Positions 23,285 through 34,725 of a stretch of DNA of 64,000 bases are shown here, one piece after another. Under the pieces are notes generated by a model. That model was not told the DNA's origin and did no database searches. It was given only the letters and a program-made list of their open reading frames with translations. Position numbers and translations under genes: made by a program. Origin of the DNA: Leptobrachium leishanense (Eukaryota > Chordata > Amphibia > Anura > Megophryidae); contig CM019064.1 in NCBI GenBank assembly GCA_009667805.1, forward strand, positions 387,128,049-387,192,048, in the 5' to 3' direction. Position 1 is the first letter of the stretch. Each line of letters begins with the position of its first letter.

Positions 23285-23399
23285 CAATAACACAATAAAT
23301 TCCTTCGTTGCTCAGCAATAAGTTAAACTTTACATCTTCCAGTAAAATAAGTCATACAGAAAGCTATTTGAAAATATTCAAGTCAGCATCTTTAAATTG

Positions 23400-23628
23400 A
23401 AGGAAGCTGACAGTAAATGCATTAACCTTTGATGCTGTAGGTGTGTTGGTGTTTTATTTTTATGAAATCATACATTAATATGCTGCCCATAGACGCCAAT
23501 AACATTATTTCTGGTAGAGTGTTACCACCCAAGTGAAGTATAAAAGCATCCAATGTGTGTCCAGAAGACGTGAATTTCTTGCACAGATTCTACATCTCCA
23601 CATTATCTCCGCGGTGAGAAGAAGCATC
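23400..23628 (+). promoter_or_regulatory. Promoter and 5' UTR of keratin copy B
   Basis: CCAAT at 23496-23500 and TATAAAA at 23539-23545 stand in the same conserved block as in A and C. Nothing suggests that transcription is lost, although the coding region is broken. Confidence 0.78.
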
Positions 23629-24063
23629 ATGTCTCATCACTCCATCCTCGGATCTTCTGGACAGAAGCACTTCAGCTCCTGTTCAGTGGCTTCACCTAAA
23701 CACGGGAGCTCAAACTACAACACGTCCTCTCACTCCTCCAAACATGCAGCTCTCGCCGGTCACAAGGCAACGCATTGCTTTAGCAGCCAAAGCGCCCACA
23801 ATGTGGGTTCAAAGGGACAGAAGATCTCAGTGGGAAGTGGCCATTGTGGAAAAGGTGGCCATGGATCTGGCCATGGTTATGGAGGAAATGGCTCCGGTTT
23901 TGGGGGATCTGGTTGCTCTGGAGGCATCACTCAAGTTACTGTGAACCAAGGTCTCCTAGCTCCTCTCAACCTGGATATTGACACAAGCATCCAACGAGTG
24001 AGAACACAGGAGAGGAATCAGATTATGGGGCTCAATGACAAATTTGCCTCTTTTATAGACAAG
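23629..24063 (+). CDS. Copy B exon 1
   Basis: 145 codons. His-rich head with [11 protein letters not shown] and [17 protein letters not shown], ending FASFIDK. The intron that follows starts GTGAGATTTTTGCAACA, almost the same as the start of exon 2. Confidence 0.85.
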
Positions 24064-24241
24064 GTGAGATTTTTGCAACATAGTTTTACTATGAATATAC
24101 AACATATATTATTATATTTTGGTTTGAATATATTGTAGATGACATGTAATCCCCCAACAGCTATACAGGAATGTTAAGCAGAAAGATGTCATTCCCATGC
24201 TATTCTAGCTATATATTTAGCATATTAACGGTTTTAACAAT

Positions 24242-25500
24242 ATGAGATCTATTCACAAAGCACTGAAATTTAACGCAATTTTGGTGATTTTCATTTTGGT
24301 GCGTTACAGCTCACTTCGGAGACTCCATTTTGTCGAACATTTGGTGAATTCACTATTTATCGAATGTTTCGAGTATTATACGTCCCTAAAATGGAGTTGT
24401 GCAAGCAGTTCATTACACAGAATTTTTGGTGCAATCTGGTGTTCTGTGAATAGACAAATCGATAGTTCTCTAGGGGACAATTTTGGTGCGACCAAACACC
24501 ACCGGACTTACGCAAATTGCAGTGAAAAGCACGTATTTCATTGTCAATTTGCCTGTGTTTGGTGAATTGAAAAATTGACTTTTCGTTTTCCTCAATTCGG
24601 TGCGATTTGGAGATCCCATTTCGGTGACCTTGCGGTGTATTATGCAAGCACCACAGGGTCCCCAAATTGCAGGGAAAAGTCGCCGCAAACCAACTGAAAA
24701 CTCACCGCAAAACCCGGCGAAAGAAGAGCGAAAACCCGTGAAAAAATCAGGATTAACCCTGCCAAAAATGTTGTAAAAACCCGAGCAGGAGCCGATCACA
24801 TGCAGCGCAGCTGCCGGAAAAACCCGACATCACAGACGAATGGAGTGGAAAAAAAAAAAACAGTTTGCTTGAATGTTTGGAAAATGAAACGCTGTTTGCA
24901 AAGAAACTACTAAACGAAAATGTCTGAAATTTACATATGAGGTCCAAGGAATGATAATATAAAGGGCTGTTACAGAAAAAAGAACAAATGTTTAAATAAT
25001 TTTTTTCTAAAAAAAAAAATAGGAAAAAATATTTTGGCAAAAGAATCCCGAAAAATGCTTAAAATATCCCCAAAAAATCTATAAATAAAGAGACTTTTTA
25101 CTGCAGAATATTATAATGAACGGTTTATTAGATATTGGATTAAAACGGGAATATTTTTAAGTTTCGAACAATTTTGTGGTGAAGGGAATATTTTTAACAT
25201 TGAAGCCTATGGGATTCGCCTGAATAAACCTGCCGAATGAAACCACTGAATGGCAGGGCAATTCGGCAACTTTTCACTGCTGGGTTTTGCTCTCTGAATA
25301 ACTGAAGCATTGCTTCTCTATGGGGATTTCACTGCCCTCGAACAGGCACCGAACAGGCACCGTATGTGCAGGCAATTCGCCAAGATTTGGCCAATTGCCT
25401 GCTCTCTGAATAGCCAAATGGCCAAGAAAGGTAACCGAACGCTGATTTTCAGCGTTCGGTTACCTTTCGTCAGCCATTCGGATCTCTTTGAATAACCCTG
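24242..25500. mobile_element. Repeat complex in intron 1 of copy B
   Basis: 24242-24575 is an old repeat (TCTATTCACAAAGC onward) that is also in intron 1 of copy C (57962-58665). From about 24576 to 25500 it is a CAGGG-type element in the same orientation as the outer one at 59291. Its right end GAATAACCCTG is complete and its left end is lost. Confidence 0.65.
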
Positions 25501-25762
25501 TATATCTTTCAATACCAATATGTTAGTAACATTTGCAAAAGACAAATGTGACAAAGGAATCAACTAATAGCTAGTAGTTATTAATACTTGCATTTCCATT
25601 TTGACCCAATTGATGTTGTTTTTGTTATAAGTGAAAGCAAATTAAATTTACTTGAGTTTTTTATACAGATTTTACCATAAATGACTTAATTTATATCAGT
25701 TTTTTAACAAATATTATTTATATATTCAGTAACAGTAAAATGTGAATATTATTTTGATTTAG

Positions 25763-25971
25763 GTGAGATTTTTGGAACAACAAAATAAAATGCTGGAGAC
25801 AAAGTGGTCTTTATTACAAGATCAGCAAACTTCCCGCGTTCAGACTGAACCTCTGTTTGAGGCTTTTACCGGTAACCTCAGGAGACAACTGGAGAGTATG
25901 GGGTGTGAGAGAGGACGTCTGGAAACTGACAGGAACAGTATGGAGCAAAGCGTAGAAGAACTAAGGAGAAG
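25763..25971 (+). CDS. Copy B exon 2
   Basis: 209 nt; only about three differences from copy A. Confidence 0.88.
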
Positions 25972-26122
25972 GTATGAGGGTATTTTAAAAAAAGTCCATT
26001 TAAATACTATTCAACAAAATAATTTGAAATTAGAATTTTCAAGTAGAAATTAATGTGCAACCTCTTTAGAGAAATAATATGTGGATGATTGTGAATTTTA
26101 ATATTCATACTCAATATTGTAG

Positions 26123-26183
26123 GTATGACGAAGAAGTGAACAGACGGACAGCTGCAGAGAATGAATTTTCTGGACTAAAGAGG
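26123..26183 (+). CDS. Copy B exon 3
   Basis: 61 nt, same protein sequence as copy A. Confidence 0.88.
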
Positions 26184-26274
26184 GTGAGTGGAAAACTCCA
26201 TGATGAAGTATAATTTTATTTTAAAATGTAATTTTTCAATGTTCTCTTCCTGGACGTTTGTTTCTCGCCCCCAG

Positions 26275-26370
26275 GATGTAGATGCGGCTTTTATGCACAA
26301 AGCTGAGTTACAAGCAAAGGCTGATTCCCTGTCTGATGAGATTAACTTCCTGAGGACTCTTTATGATGCG
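26275..26370 (+). CDS. Copy B exon 4
   Basis: 96 nt, one silent difference from copy A. Confidence 0.88.
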
Positions 26371-26765
26371 GTAAATACATTTTCAAACACAGCTTGTGCT
26401 TCCTTTTCTAGATTCTAATGTATAGAGATGTGTTGATATGAAATAAATAATAATAATGATTCCATTTCTGTACTGTCTTGAGGGTCCTTGTACTGCTGGA
26501 ACCTGAACCAATATTTTACTAATTGTATTTTTCCCAGATGTGTTTCAGGTTGTAATAGGTTTTGTGCTAAATCCATTCGATACATAGGTCTTACTATCTC
26601 CTGACAATTTTATGATGTCTAATCTATCTTTTTCTATGACATTAAGAACTGCCCATTTAATCTAATAAATTATTCATGTCATGACGTGTAAAATATGTCT
26701 GCAGAGCAAAGTAATATTAGCAATAAAAACAGAGAATGCAAATATTTCTTCTTTGATATTGCTAG

Positions 26766-26930
26766 GAAATATCTCAGCTCCAGGGTCAGATCTCTGACAT
26801 CTCGGTAGTCGTGTCCATGGATAACAGACGTGATCTGGATCTGGATGGAATCATTGGTGAGGTCAGGGCTCAGTATGAGGACATTGCTAACAGGAGCAGA
26901 GCAGAGGCTGAGGCCATGTACCAGTCACGG
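26766..26930 (+). CDS. Copy B exon 5
   Basis: 165 nt; ISDIS replaces ISDTS and DLDGIIGEV replaces DLDRIIGEV. Confidence 0.88.
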
Positions 26931-27014
26931 GTGAGAGGACGATATGGAAATCTAAAATGGCTAGTGTTATCAGTGAATAATGAATAACGATGTGTATCCT
27001 AAATGTTTATCTAG

Positions 27015-27139
27015 TTTGCCGAGCTTCAGACAGCAGCAGGGAGGAATGGAAACAATCTACAGAGCAGCAGAGATGAGATCTGCTCTCTCAACAGAGCATT
27101 CAGAGTCTGAGAGGAGAGATTGACAGTGTGAATGCCCAG
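27015..27139 (+). pseudogene. Copy B exon 6 with 1-bp deletion
   Basis: 125 nt. The frame is normal up to CSLNRA, then shifts and ends at TGA 27108-27110. Confidence 0.88.
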
Positions 27140-27309
27140 GTAAAAAATGCAAACAAGAAAAAACTTATTGGGGATTTTAAAAATTATGGAATAATGTAAC
27201 AGAAGTGCTGTATTTCACATATTTCGAAATTGTCAAAACCAGTCTTAACCCACATTGGTCACAGTTTTAATTGTATCCTATATAATTATCACACTCACTG
27301 TCATTCTAG

Positions 27310-27530
27310 CGCTCAGGTCTTGAATCTGCTATAAACGAGGCTGAGGGACATGGAGAAGCCGCTGTTAAGAATGCCAAGGGCAAACTCTCTGAGCTGGAAG
27401 CTGCTCTGCAGAAAGCCAAGCAGGACATGGCTCGCCAACTGAGAGAATACCAGGAGCTGATGAACGTGAAACTGGCTTTGGACATTGAGATCACCACCTA
27501 CAAGAAGATGCTGGAAGGAGAGGAGGGCAG
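27310..27530 (+). CDS. Copy B exon 7
   Basis: 221 nt, itself open and complete, about 14 differences from copy A. It lies behind the premature stop. Confidence 0.85.
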
Positions 27531-27902
27531 GTGAGTGCAACATCCATCAAATGGTTCTTACCATACAACCATACAGGATCCTTTGTTTGGCCCTGGTTGG
27601 GTATATATTCACCCATCATACTTATTTACTGGGCACCTCCATCTTATCATGGTATTGGCACAGCTAACTAAAATCCAATCAGGGCTTCCAGTGTTTAACT
27701 GTTTTGCCCACTGTATATAATTACATAAGTAAACTGATATGATATAGACCCATAAAGATGCATATTTGCCATTTTAAGACAGAATTTACAAAAATACAAA
27801 ATAAAATCACCTGTCACTGGATTTCTTTAGTATCAGACATTATAATTAGAATAAAGATTGTTAATGTTTGGTAAAGATTCTTTCAAATCAAAGTCAGTTT
27901 AA

Positions 27903-28372
27903 GGCCCGTGTCAGACGAACGCAGTGATCACGTCCGTGTTGCCGCATATTTTAACATCTGTCGTAGCATACAATTATGATCAATAGAGACCCACACATGA
28001 AGTACGTCCGCATAGAAGTGAGGACGCACAACGCACGTGGCACCGGGCGCAATTTAGGCAAGAACATCAAACCACTAGGACGACGCACAGAGTGTGCCAC
28101 GTCCGCGTAGCATTGTGTGTGAGTAATGGAACGTAGTCAGACGGACTGCATTTTTGACGTCCAGCATTTTTGATGGACAAAATGGTTTTTAATATCATGT
28201 ATAAATTTTTTTCATTTTACATATTAATTTTATTTCCCATCTACATCAGTCAAAAAAAATGTCAGTCAAAAAAAAACAGAACGTGTGGTGTCTACAGTAT
28301 CATCAGTCAGAAAGTACATCAGTTGTGCACGGATGCACAGTGTGCTCTGAATGCGTTCGTCTGACATTAGCC
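27903..28372. mobile_element. PIF/Harbinger-like MITE, member 2 (intron 7 of copy B)
   Basis: Terminal inverted repeats share TGTCAGACGAACGCA, and TAA stands on both sides. Absent from intron 7 of copy A. Confidence 0.75.
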
Positions 28373-28450
28373 TAAAGCCTAACCATACAATCTCTAATTA
28401 TTGCTATTAATTCTGGAATAATCATTAAGTCACTCTCTGTTTTATTTCAG

Positions 28451-28479
28451 GCTGGGAGCACACGGTTCCGTTAATATAT
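28451..28479 (+). CDS. Copy B exon 8
   Basis: 29 nt, LGAHGSVNI, between TTTCAG and GTAAGT. Confidence 0.82.
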
Positions 28480-28772
28480 GTAAGTTTTTTTTTATTTACC
28501 ACGTAATAAAAAGTTTTTAAAGCACAGATGACAAACACAGCTCACTTTCACTTTACACTTACAATGCGTCATATATGGGGTTGTCCACTTTCCTGGCATT
28601 ACAAAAACCATCTAAATTTGATGGTATTGCAGCGCTCAGAAACACCAGAGCATCTGAAAACTTTAATCCAGACAGTAGAAGGAGAAGCTTTACTGTATAT
28701 ATAGGAGACAAAAAGAAGGAAAGAATCCTGTACTCCTCCAAGTGTATAGAAATGGTGCTTAGTGATGTAGGA

Positions 28773-28956
28773 CAGTGTTTCTCAAACCTCTGCTTGGGAC
28801 CCCCAACCAGGCCAGAGTTTACAGATCTTACCTTGGGGGAAATGCAGACTGAATCCTGCAATTACTGAGCAGCAAATCATATCACCTGTGCTGTGCTTCA
28901 CATATCTGGCAAACCTGGCCTGGTTGGGGGTCCGAGGAGAGGTTTGAGAAACACTG
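28773..28956. mobile_element. hAT MITE in intron 8 of copy B
   Basis: 184 bp with ends CAGTGTTTCTCAAACC and GGTTTGAGAAACACTG. The 8-bp duplication ATGTAGGA flanks it (28765-28772 and 28957-28964). Intron 8 of copy A has a single uninterrupted GATGTAGGAA at the matching place (about 10499-10508). Confidence 0.9.
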
Positions 28957-29039
28957 ATGTAGGAAATGTTTTTTAAGTGCTGCTTCTCTCTACACATGTT
29001 TACCTCTGCACATATGAAATATTTAAATCATACAAAAGA

Positions 29040-29315
29040 GCATAAAAAGTGTTGAGCGCACAATATACTTACCCATTGCCACTGCAGAGCATACTATGCA
29101 GACCCCATGGCGAATGGGCCTCAACGCTGCAGGGCAGCATAATATGCCCCATTAGTATCTATGGGCCTCCTCCAGCCCCGTCCACTAGCTGGGGGGTGCG
29201 ACGTGAACCATTCGCTGCTGCTTAGGCGGGCCAAAAGATGAACAGCAGCCGGCTAGCGGGGTGTACTAGTACGAAATGGTCAGCATTAAAGTCCTCCAGT
29301 CGAGCATCATCTGCC
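29040..29315. repeat. Dispersed repeat with TACTAGTACG palindrome
   Basis: GC-rich stretch in intron 8 of copy B, weakly similar in inverted orientation to 3010-3260. Ends near TCAGCATTAAAG. Family not certain. Confidence 0.4.
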
Positions 29316-29508
29316 TGGTGTGAAAGAGTTATTATGTTACTTCAACCAAATGGCAAAGGAGGCGAATATTCATAATTCACAATAGTTCATCAATCAATGT
29401 TCATCAATCACAATATTTCCAAATGGATCAAACGTTTCTATCGTTGGACAGCACACCTCATTAGAAGTTATAATTATTTTTCTAATTAGCTGTTATTATG
29501 TTTTACAG

Positions 29509-29669
29509 CCGTGCTTCACTCCAGCACTGGGGGAAAACATTGCTCAGGTGGATCGTCCCACGGTGTGAGTGGCAATAATTCTAAGGGAGGATTCGGCGCC
29601 AGCAGTGGGAAGAGCTCCAGCCATTTCTCTACAAGCAAACACAGCTCTGGACATGGTCACCATTGCTAA
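29509..29669 (+). CDS. Copy B exon 9
   Basis: 161 nt, identical to copy A exon 9 including the stop and the first ~11 nt behind it. Confidence 0.85.
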
Positions 29670-30945
29670 AGGGGATATTTTGCTGGAAAGTATAGCTTCA
29701 TCTGCTTTACACGTGCTTGATACTAAGGATACACAGTGGCTTCATATTGCAAAACCTAACAAATTGAAATGTCTTTTCTTAGATTGAACTTGACAGCTTA
29801 TCTATAATGTGCTTCATAATTTAAACTATAATATATATATGAAAATTCCTTCAATTATACAGACCATTTCTCAGAAAGAAGCTATTTTAATATTATTTTA
29901 GCATTTCTTTTTCGTGGGAAAGAACGCAGCAATCATATGAAACCTGGGATGTCTGGCTATTCTTTAATTTCCTATAAAATAGTACTTCCCTGAATATATA
30001 TTTGGAGGCGGAGATGTGTACAGTGTATAACATTAATTATGGATATTAGTTTATATTAATTTATTTTCTATCTGTCTTGTGTTTTTTTGACGCACTGTAG
30101 CCAAAATAAGTTTGGGATTTTTTGTAATGTCCCAAGTTACTTTACTGCAGCAATACTATCCTGGAAGCTGAAATGACAGACAAGAGGATGTTATAATAAT
30201 ATAATAGATTAAAATGGTAAATGCTGATTGTGAGTTTTAATAAGGGATGTGGTGGCATTTCAAGGCGATGCTGAATTAAAGTAAAATGTGTTGTGTTCAT
30301 TAACAATGTCAGGATTCCTAAGCTCTTAGCTTCCCTCTCATTCTCTGTTAGACTGGAAACATGTTGATCTATCAAGGTTACTGTAATGTAGGGGAAAGTA
30401 GGGGATTCTCATTTACAATATCTCAGCACAGACATTAAGATGCTATTGTCTCTCTTCTGCTTTGTCATTCTTTATGCAGGTAATTTTGAGATAATTTAAT
30501 GACTATTTATAGGAATCCAGAGGGAATTTGAATATATATAAAATTTATCACAATAAGAATTTCTACAAAAAAGAAATCACTCTTTTGAAGAATCCCATGT
30601 CAATTTATTGTTATTCTTAAGTTTTCCTTTTATTCCTGATTTTTTAATGTTGTGAATTGTATCCACGATTTATGTGTTTAAATCTTGTACTTTAATAACT
30701 TAAAAAAAAACTACATGTCAAATTGTCCCTTTTTGGCACTTGCGTTATTCCAAGTTACCATTTTCTCAGCCTCTTTTTAAGATTCTATTTATTAACAATG
30801 AGTCACATGACTAGTTTGTAATTACTTATAATTATGATTATCTGTCTTAGATTAAGATCATGTTACTTGGACGTTGCTATGTAGTGGGTTGTCACTTTCT
30901 GTATACATTGTTTATTCACCAAATAAAATCATGATGTTACACGCG
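29670..30945 (+). other. 3' UTR of keratin copy B
   Basis: Parallels the copy A 3' UTR without the MITE. The polyadenylation signal AATAAA lies at 30922-30927 in the shared TTCACCAAATAAA context. Confidence 0.6.
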
Positions 30946-32095
30946 GATTTCCCTTTTCCAGTATTTGAATTTTCTGATAATTCTTCCTATCTCTCATGTA
31001 GGTCGTTATTTAGAAATATATTACTTCCACTAATCAAAAAAATTACAATAATTAATTGATCTTCAATTTTTACTCAGTACTGGCACATCAATGAGAAATG
31101 AACTAGACTTAATGGGAACACTTTTACTCTGAAGGCTCTTTGTGGGCAAAGAAAAGTGCTGTTTTAGTGGTTAGACCCAAATTGTGAAAATAAAAAAAGT
31201 GCAAAGAAAACACGGAGTAAAGTTCACTTAATCCTTTAACTCCCAAAATCAAGTTAACTTGATTTTGCATTGTAATCTATTGAAAAGCTTTCACTAACCC
31301 AAAATTTACTGTCTTATCTCTCTCTCCTTTTCATCCTAGTTTACTATAAACAAGCAGCAAGAAGCTGCTTTTACACTAGTTTTAACACAAAGTTCAAAAA
31401 CTTTGCTTCTGCTTTTAAACAGCCATGGAGAGGGCAGAATATACGGAGAGCTCTGGGATCACTCACTGCTGGGCAAGGTTAGGATTCAGAGGGTTATAAT
31501 GACTGAAAATCCCTGTACAGTGCAGATACAATGTGTTACTGTAATTTTCATACACAGGCATTATGCCACATACAGATATTATTTTTATATTCTATTGGTA
31601 TTTTTGGAAGTTACATTTCTAATATCTCATTATGATCCCTATATATCCCCATAAGCAGGAGATCTGACCATTTTATTTAATCTTTATCACATTTGCTGTA
31701 CATCGCATAAAAGTGATTTCTGGCTGTGTGCTGATAATGCAGACCCTGTGTAAAATTGTGTGAGATAAAGGGACAACTTCTAGAGTTCAGAATCTTTCAA
31801 TCCAACAATATTTCTGTGGAGGATAAATGAATGCATGAAAAATTAATAATGAGAAAGTATTGATTATTTAACTGTCTCAGAGCAACAATTTCTGTGAAAA
31901 TTTTCTAATTTTACCCTATATATAATTGTTTACTTGGCAACCTACATTACAGATATGTGCTATAATGAGTAAAATTTGTCAGCAAAAACAGCTTGGTAGT
32001 GAATGTGTTAATACTGTGATTGCTTTGAAATGCTTTAATATATTCTAATGGATACAAGAATGTTTATTCTTTGCTACAATACGAACAATGTCCAT
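30946..32095. other. Copy B downstream flank with inverted dispersed repeat
   Basis: 30946-31150 is the unit B flank with an empty site for the TTAA element of units 0 and A. From about 31229 (TTAATCCTTTAACTCCC) to 32012 (GGTAGTGAATGTGTTAA) it matches the inner part of the element at 373-1627 in the opposite orientation. No gene. Confidence 0.5.
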
Positions 32096-32098
32096 TTA

Positions 32099-32389
32099 GG
32101 CCGGGTGCACATGAGCGCACCTAGTGCGCCCATGCGCACGCACTTACCGGCGCCCGTCACAGTCATGTTATGCTGCGACAGGGCCGGGTCACAAGCTTGT
32201 GCACCTAGAAAGCCTCCCCGTCGATGCGCTAGGATGCATGTTGACGGGCTGCAAAGCGTGATCCTCCATAGGAGGATCGCGCTTTGCAGCGCTGAGGGGG
32301 GGGAGCGGACGGGCGTCGAGTGGAAGGAACGTCCCCTCTCACGGACGTTCCTTCCACTCTGAGTGCGCTCGTGTCGTGTGCACCCAGCC
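32099..32389. mobile_element. PIF/Harbinger-like MITE, member 3
   Basis: Ends GGCCGGGTGCACA and TGTGCACCCAGCC, flanked by TTA on both sides. The inner GATCCTCCATAGGAGGATC hairpin recurs in the member at 39199. Confidence 0.8.
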
Positions 32390-32705
32390 TTACTGTAAAA
32401 GTGTGGACTTTACTATACGGAGGCTGTGTCTTCTATTTCTTAATGTAACAGTGTATTTTACAGTTGTGGGATTGCGACTTATTGTTCATAAATTATGTAA
32501 CATCCAGGGGTCAACACGCCAAGATTTCTGTCCTCTAGTTAGCAATTATCATCTCACACTTAGAACAAACACATACTCAAATCTGACATATTTATGTATA
32601 TACTAGGTAACAAGCCTGCCCGGATGGCAGTCTATTGTTGTGGAGCATATGGCTGCCCAGTGCTCCCAATGATGTGGCTGTTTATCGCACCCAGTTTCTG
32701 ACCCC

Positions 32706-34158
32706 CAGCTCACATGGATATATATATTGCCCCAGCTCACATGGATATATATATATATTGCTCCCAGCTCACACAGATATGTATATATATTGCTCCCAGG
32801 CCAGCTCACATGGATATATATATATTGTCCCAGCTCACATGGATATATTTGCCCCCAACTCACATGGGTTTATATATTGCCCCAGCTCACATGGGTATAT
32901 ATATTGTTCCCAGCTTACATGGGTATGTTTGCCCCTAGCTCACATGGATATATATATTGCCCAAGCACACATGGGTATATTTGCCCCAGCTCGCATGGCT
33001 ATATTTGCCCCAGCTCACATGGATATATTTGCCCCCAGCTCACATGGATATATTTTCTCCAGCTCACATGGATATATATATTGCCCCCAGCTCACATGGG
33101 TATATTTGCCCCAGCTCACATGGGTATATTTGCCCCCGCTTACATGGGTATATTTGCCCCAGCTCACATGGGTATAATTGCACCCAGCTCACATGGATAT
33201 AATTTCTCCCAGCTCACATGGGTATAATTGCCCCAGGTCACATGGGTATAATTGCCCCAGCTCACATGGGCATATTTGCCCCAGCTCACATGGGTATAAT
33301 TGCCCCCAGCTCACATGGGTATATTTTCCTCCAGCTCACATGGGTATAATTGCCCCCTGCTCACATGGGTATAATTGCCCCAAGCTCACATGGGTATATT
33401 TGTCCCCAGCTCACATGGGTATAATTGCCCCCAGCTCACATGGGTATAAATGCCCCCTGCTCACATGGGTATAATTGCCCCCAGCTCACATGAGTATAAT
33501 TGCCCCAGCTCACATGGGTATAATTGCCCCAGCTCACATGGGTATATTTGCCCCAGCTCACAAGGATATATAAATTGCCCGCAGCTCAAATGGGTATATT
33601 TGCCCCAGCTCACATGGGTATAATTGCCTCCTGCTCACATGGGTATATTTGCCCCCGGCTCACATGGGTATAATTGCCTCCAGCTCACATGGGTATAATT
33701 GCCACCCACTCACATGGGTATATTTTTCCCCAGCTCACATGAGTATAATTGCCCCCAGCTCACATGGGTATAATTGCCCCATGCTCACATGGGTATAATT
33801 GCCCCAGCTCATATGGGTATATTTGCCCCAGCTCACATGGGTATAATTGCCCCCAGCTCACATGGGTATATTTGCCCCCTGCTCACATGGGTATAATTGC
33901 CCCCAGCTCACATGGGTATAATTGCACCCAGCTCACATGGGTATAATTGCCCCAGCTCACATGGTTATAATTGCCCCCAGCTCACATGAGTATAATTGCC
34001 CCCAGCTCACATGGGTATAATTACCCCAGCTCACATTGGTATATTTGCCCCCAGCTCACATGGGTATATTTGCCCCTAGCTCACATGGGTATAATTGCCC
34101 CCAGCTCACATGGGTATATTTGCCCCCAGCTCACATGGATATATATGCCCCCAGCTCA
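32706..34158. repeat. ~24-bp minisatellite, about 60 units
   Basis: The unit is CAGCTCACATGGGTATAATT plus GCCCC or GCCCCC. Units at the left are CATGGATATATATATTGCCCC and change step by step to CATGGGTATAATTGCCCC at the right. Open frames run through it in all three phases only because the unit lacks stops. Confidence 0.95.
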
Positions 34159-34162
34159 TGAC

Positions 34163-34414
34163 GCTGGATCCGCGTGCAGCCTCTACCCATCGGCCACACG
34201 CGCATCCAGGAGAACAGGATGCACGCGCAGCAGCCAGGTAGAGGCTGCGCACGCATCCTGTAGAGCCAGATGCGCTCACAGCAGACTGCTATAGGCTGCG
34301 TGCGCATCCGGCTCTACAGGATGCGCGCGCAGCCTCTACCCGGCTGCTGCATGCGCATCCTGTTCTCCTGGATGCACGCGCGGCCAATGGGTAGAGGCTG
34401 CACACTGATCCAGC
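34163..34414. repeat. 252-bp palindrome, GC-rich
   Basis: Starts GCTGGATCCGCGTGCAGCC and ends GGCTGCACACTGATCCAGC, with arms of about 120 bp around 34288. The motif GCAGCCTCTACCC and its complement appear four times. Part of the Helitron. Confidence 0.85.
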
Positions 34415-34725
34415 GTTTCTCCGAAGCTGCGCATCAGGCTTCTGTTGGCTGCGCGCGCAGCCAACGAAACCGGATGCGCGGCGACGGAGAAAACGTTTTT
34501 ATAGGTATAGATATATATATGAATTTTATCAAAAGTATATGATAAATCACAATAAATATATAATTTAACCGGGAAACATATGATTGAACACCTACACACA
34601 AGCTTTATAGTGTGTTGTTCCAAAGGGAACTCAGTTCCATCTGCCAAAACAGCATTCGCCCTGAACTTGACCCCTGGTAACATCATATCTTAACTTATGT
34701 GTTCTCTACAATGAAGATTTTAAAT

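Larger units (their letters stand above)
23629..29669 (+). pseudogene. Type II keratin copy B, frameshifted in exon 6
   Basis: Exons: 23629-24063, 25763-25971, 26123-26183, 26275-26370, 26766-26930, 27015-27139, 27310-27530, 28451-28479, 29509-29669. Every splice site and all exon lengths match copy A except exon 6, which is 125 instead of 126 nt. One C is missing near 27097 (GAGCATT where A and C have GAGCCATT). The frame then meets TGA at 27108-27110, giving 353 residues that stop inside coil 2 and lack the helix termination motif and tail. A premature stop before downstream introns should trigger mRNA decay. The remaining exons are clean, so the loss is recent, or it is a sequencing or assembly error, or a segregating allele. 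Confidence 0.85.
32603..34511 (-). mobile_element. Non-autonomous Helitron carrying a minisatellite
   Basis: On the minus strand it begins TCTATACCTATAAAAACG and ends in CTAG. A CTGCC/GGCAG hairpin lies about 13 nt before the end. The flanking bases are A before and T after, and there is no target duplication or inverted repeat. These are the defining Helitron features. It has no Rep/helicase frame. About three quarters of its 1909 bp is the tandem array at 32706-34158, and the 252-bp palindrome at 34163-34414 fills most of the rest. Confidence 0.72.

Noticed and set aside
32706..34158. CRISPR-like array
   Set aside because: Units are contiguous with no unique spacers, and the sequence is from a eukaryote.
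32635..34294. Long open frames of 100-180 residues with repeated HMGIFAP or SSHGYNCP words
   Set aside because: They are read through a stop-free minisatellite in several phases at once; no start, domain or codon pattern supports a gene.
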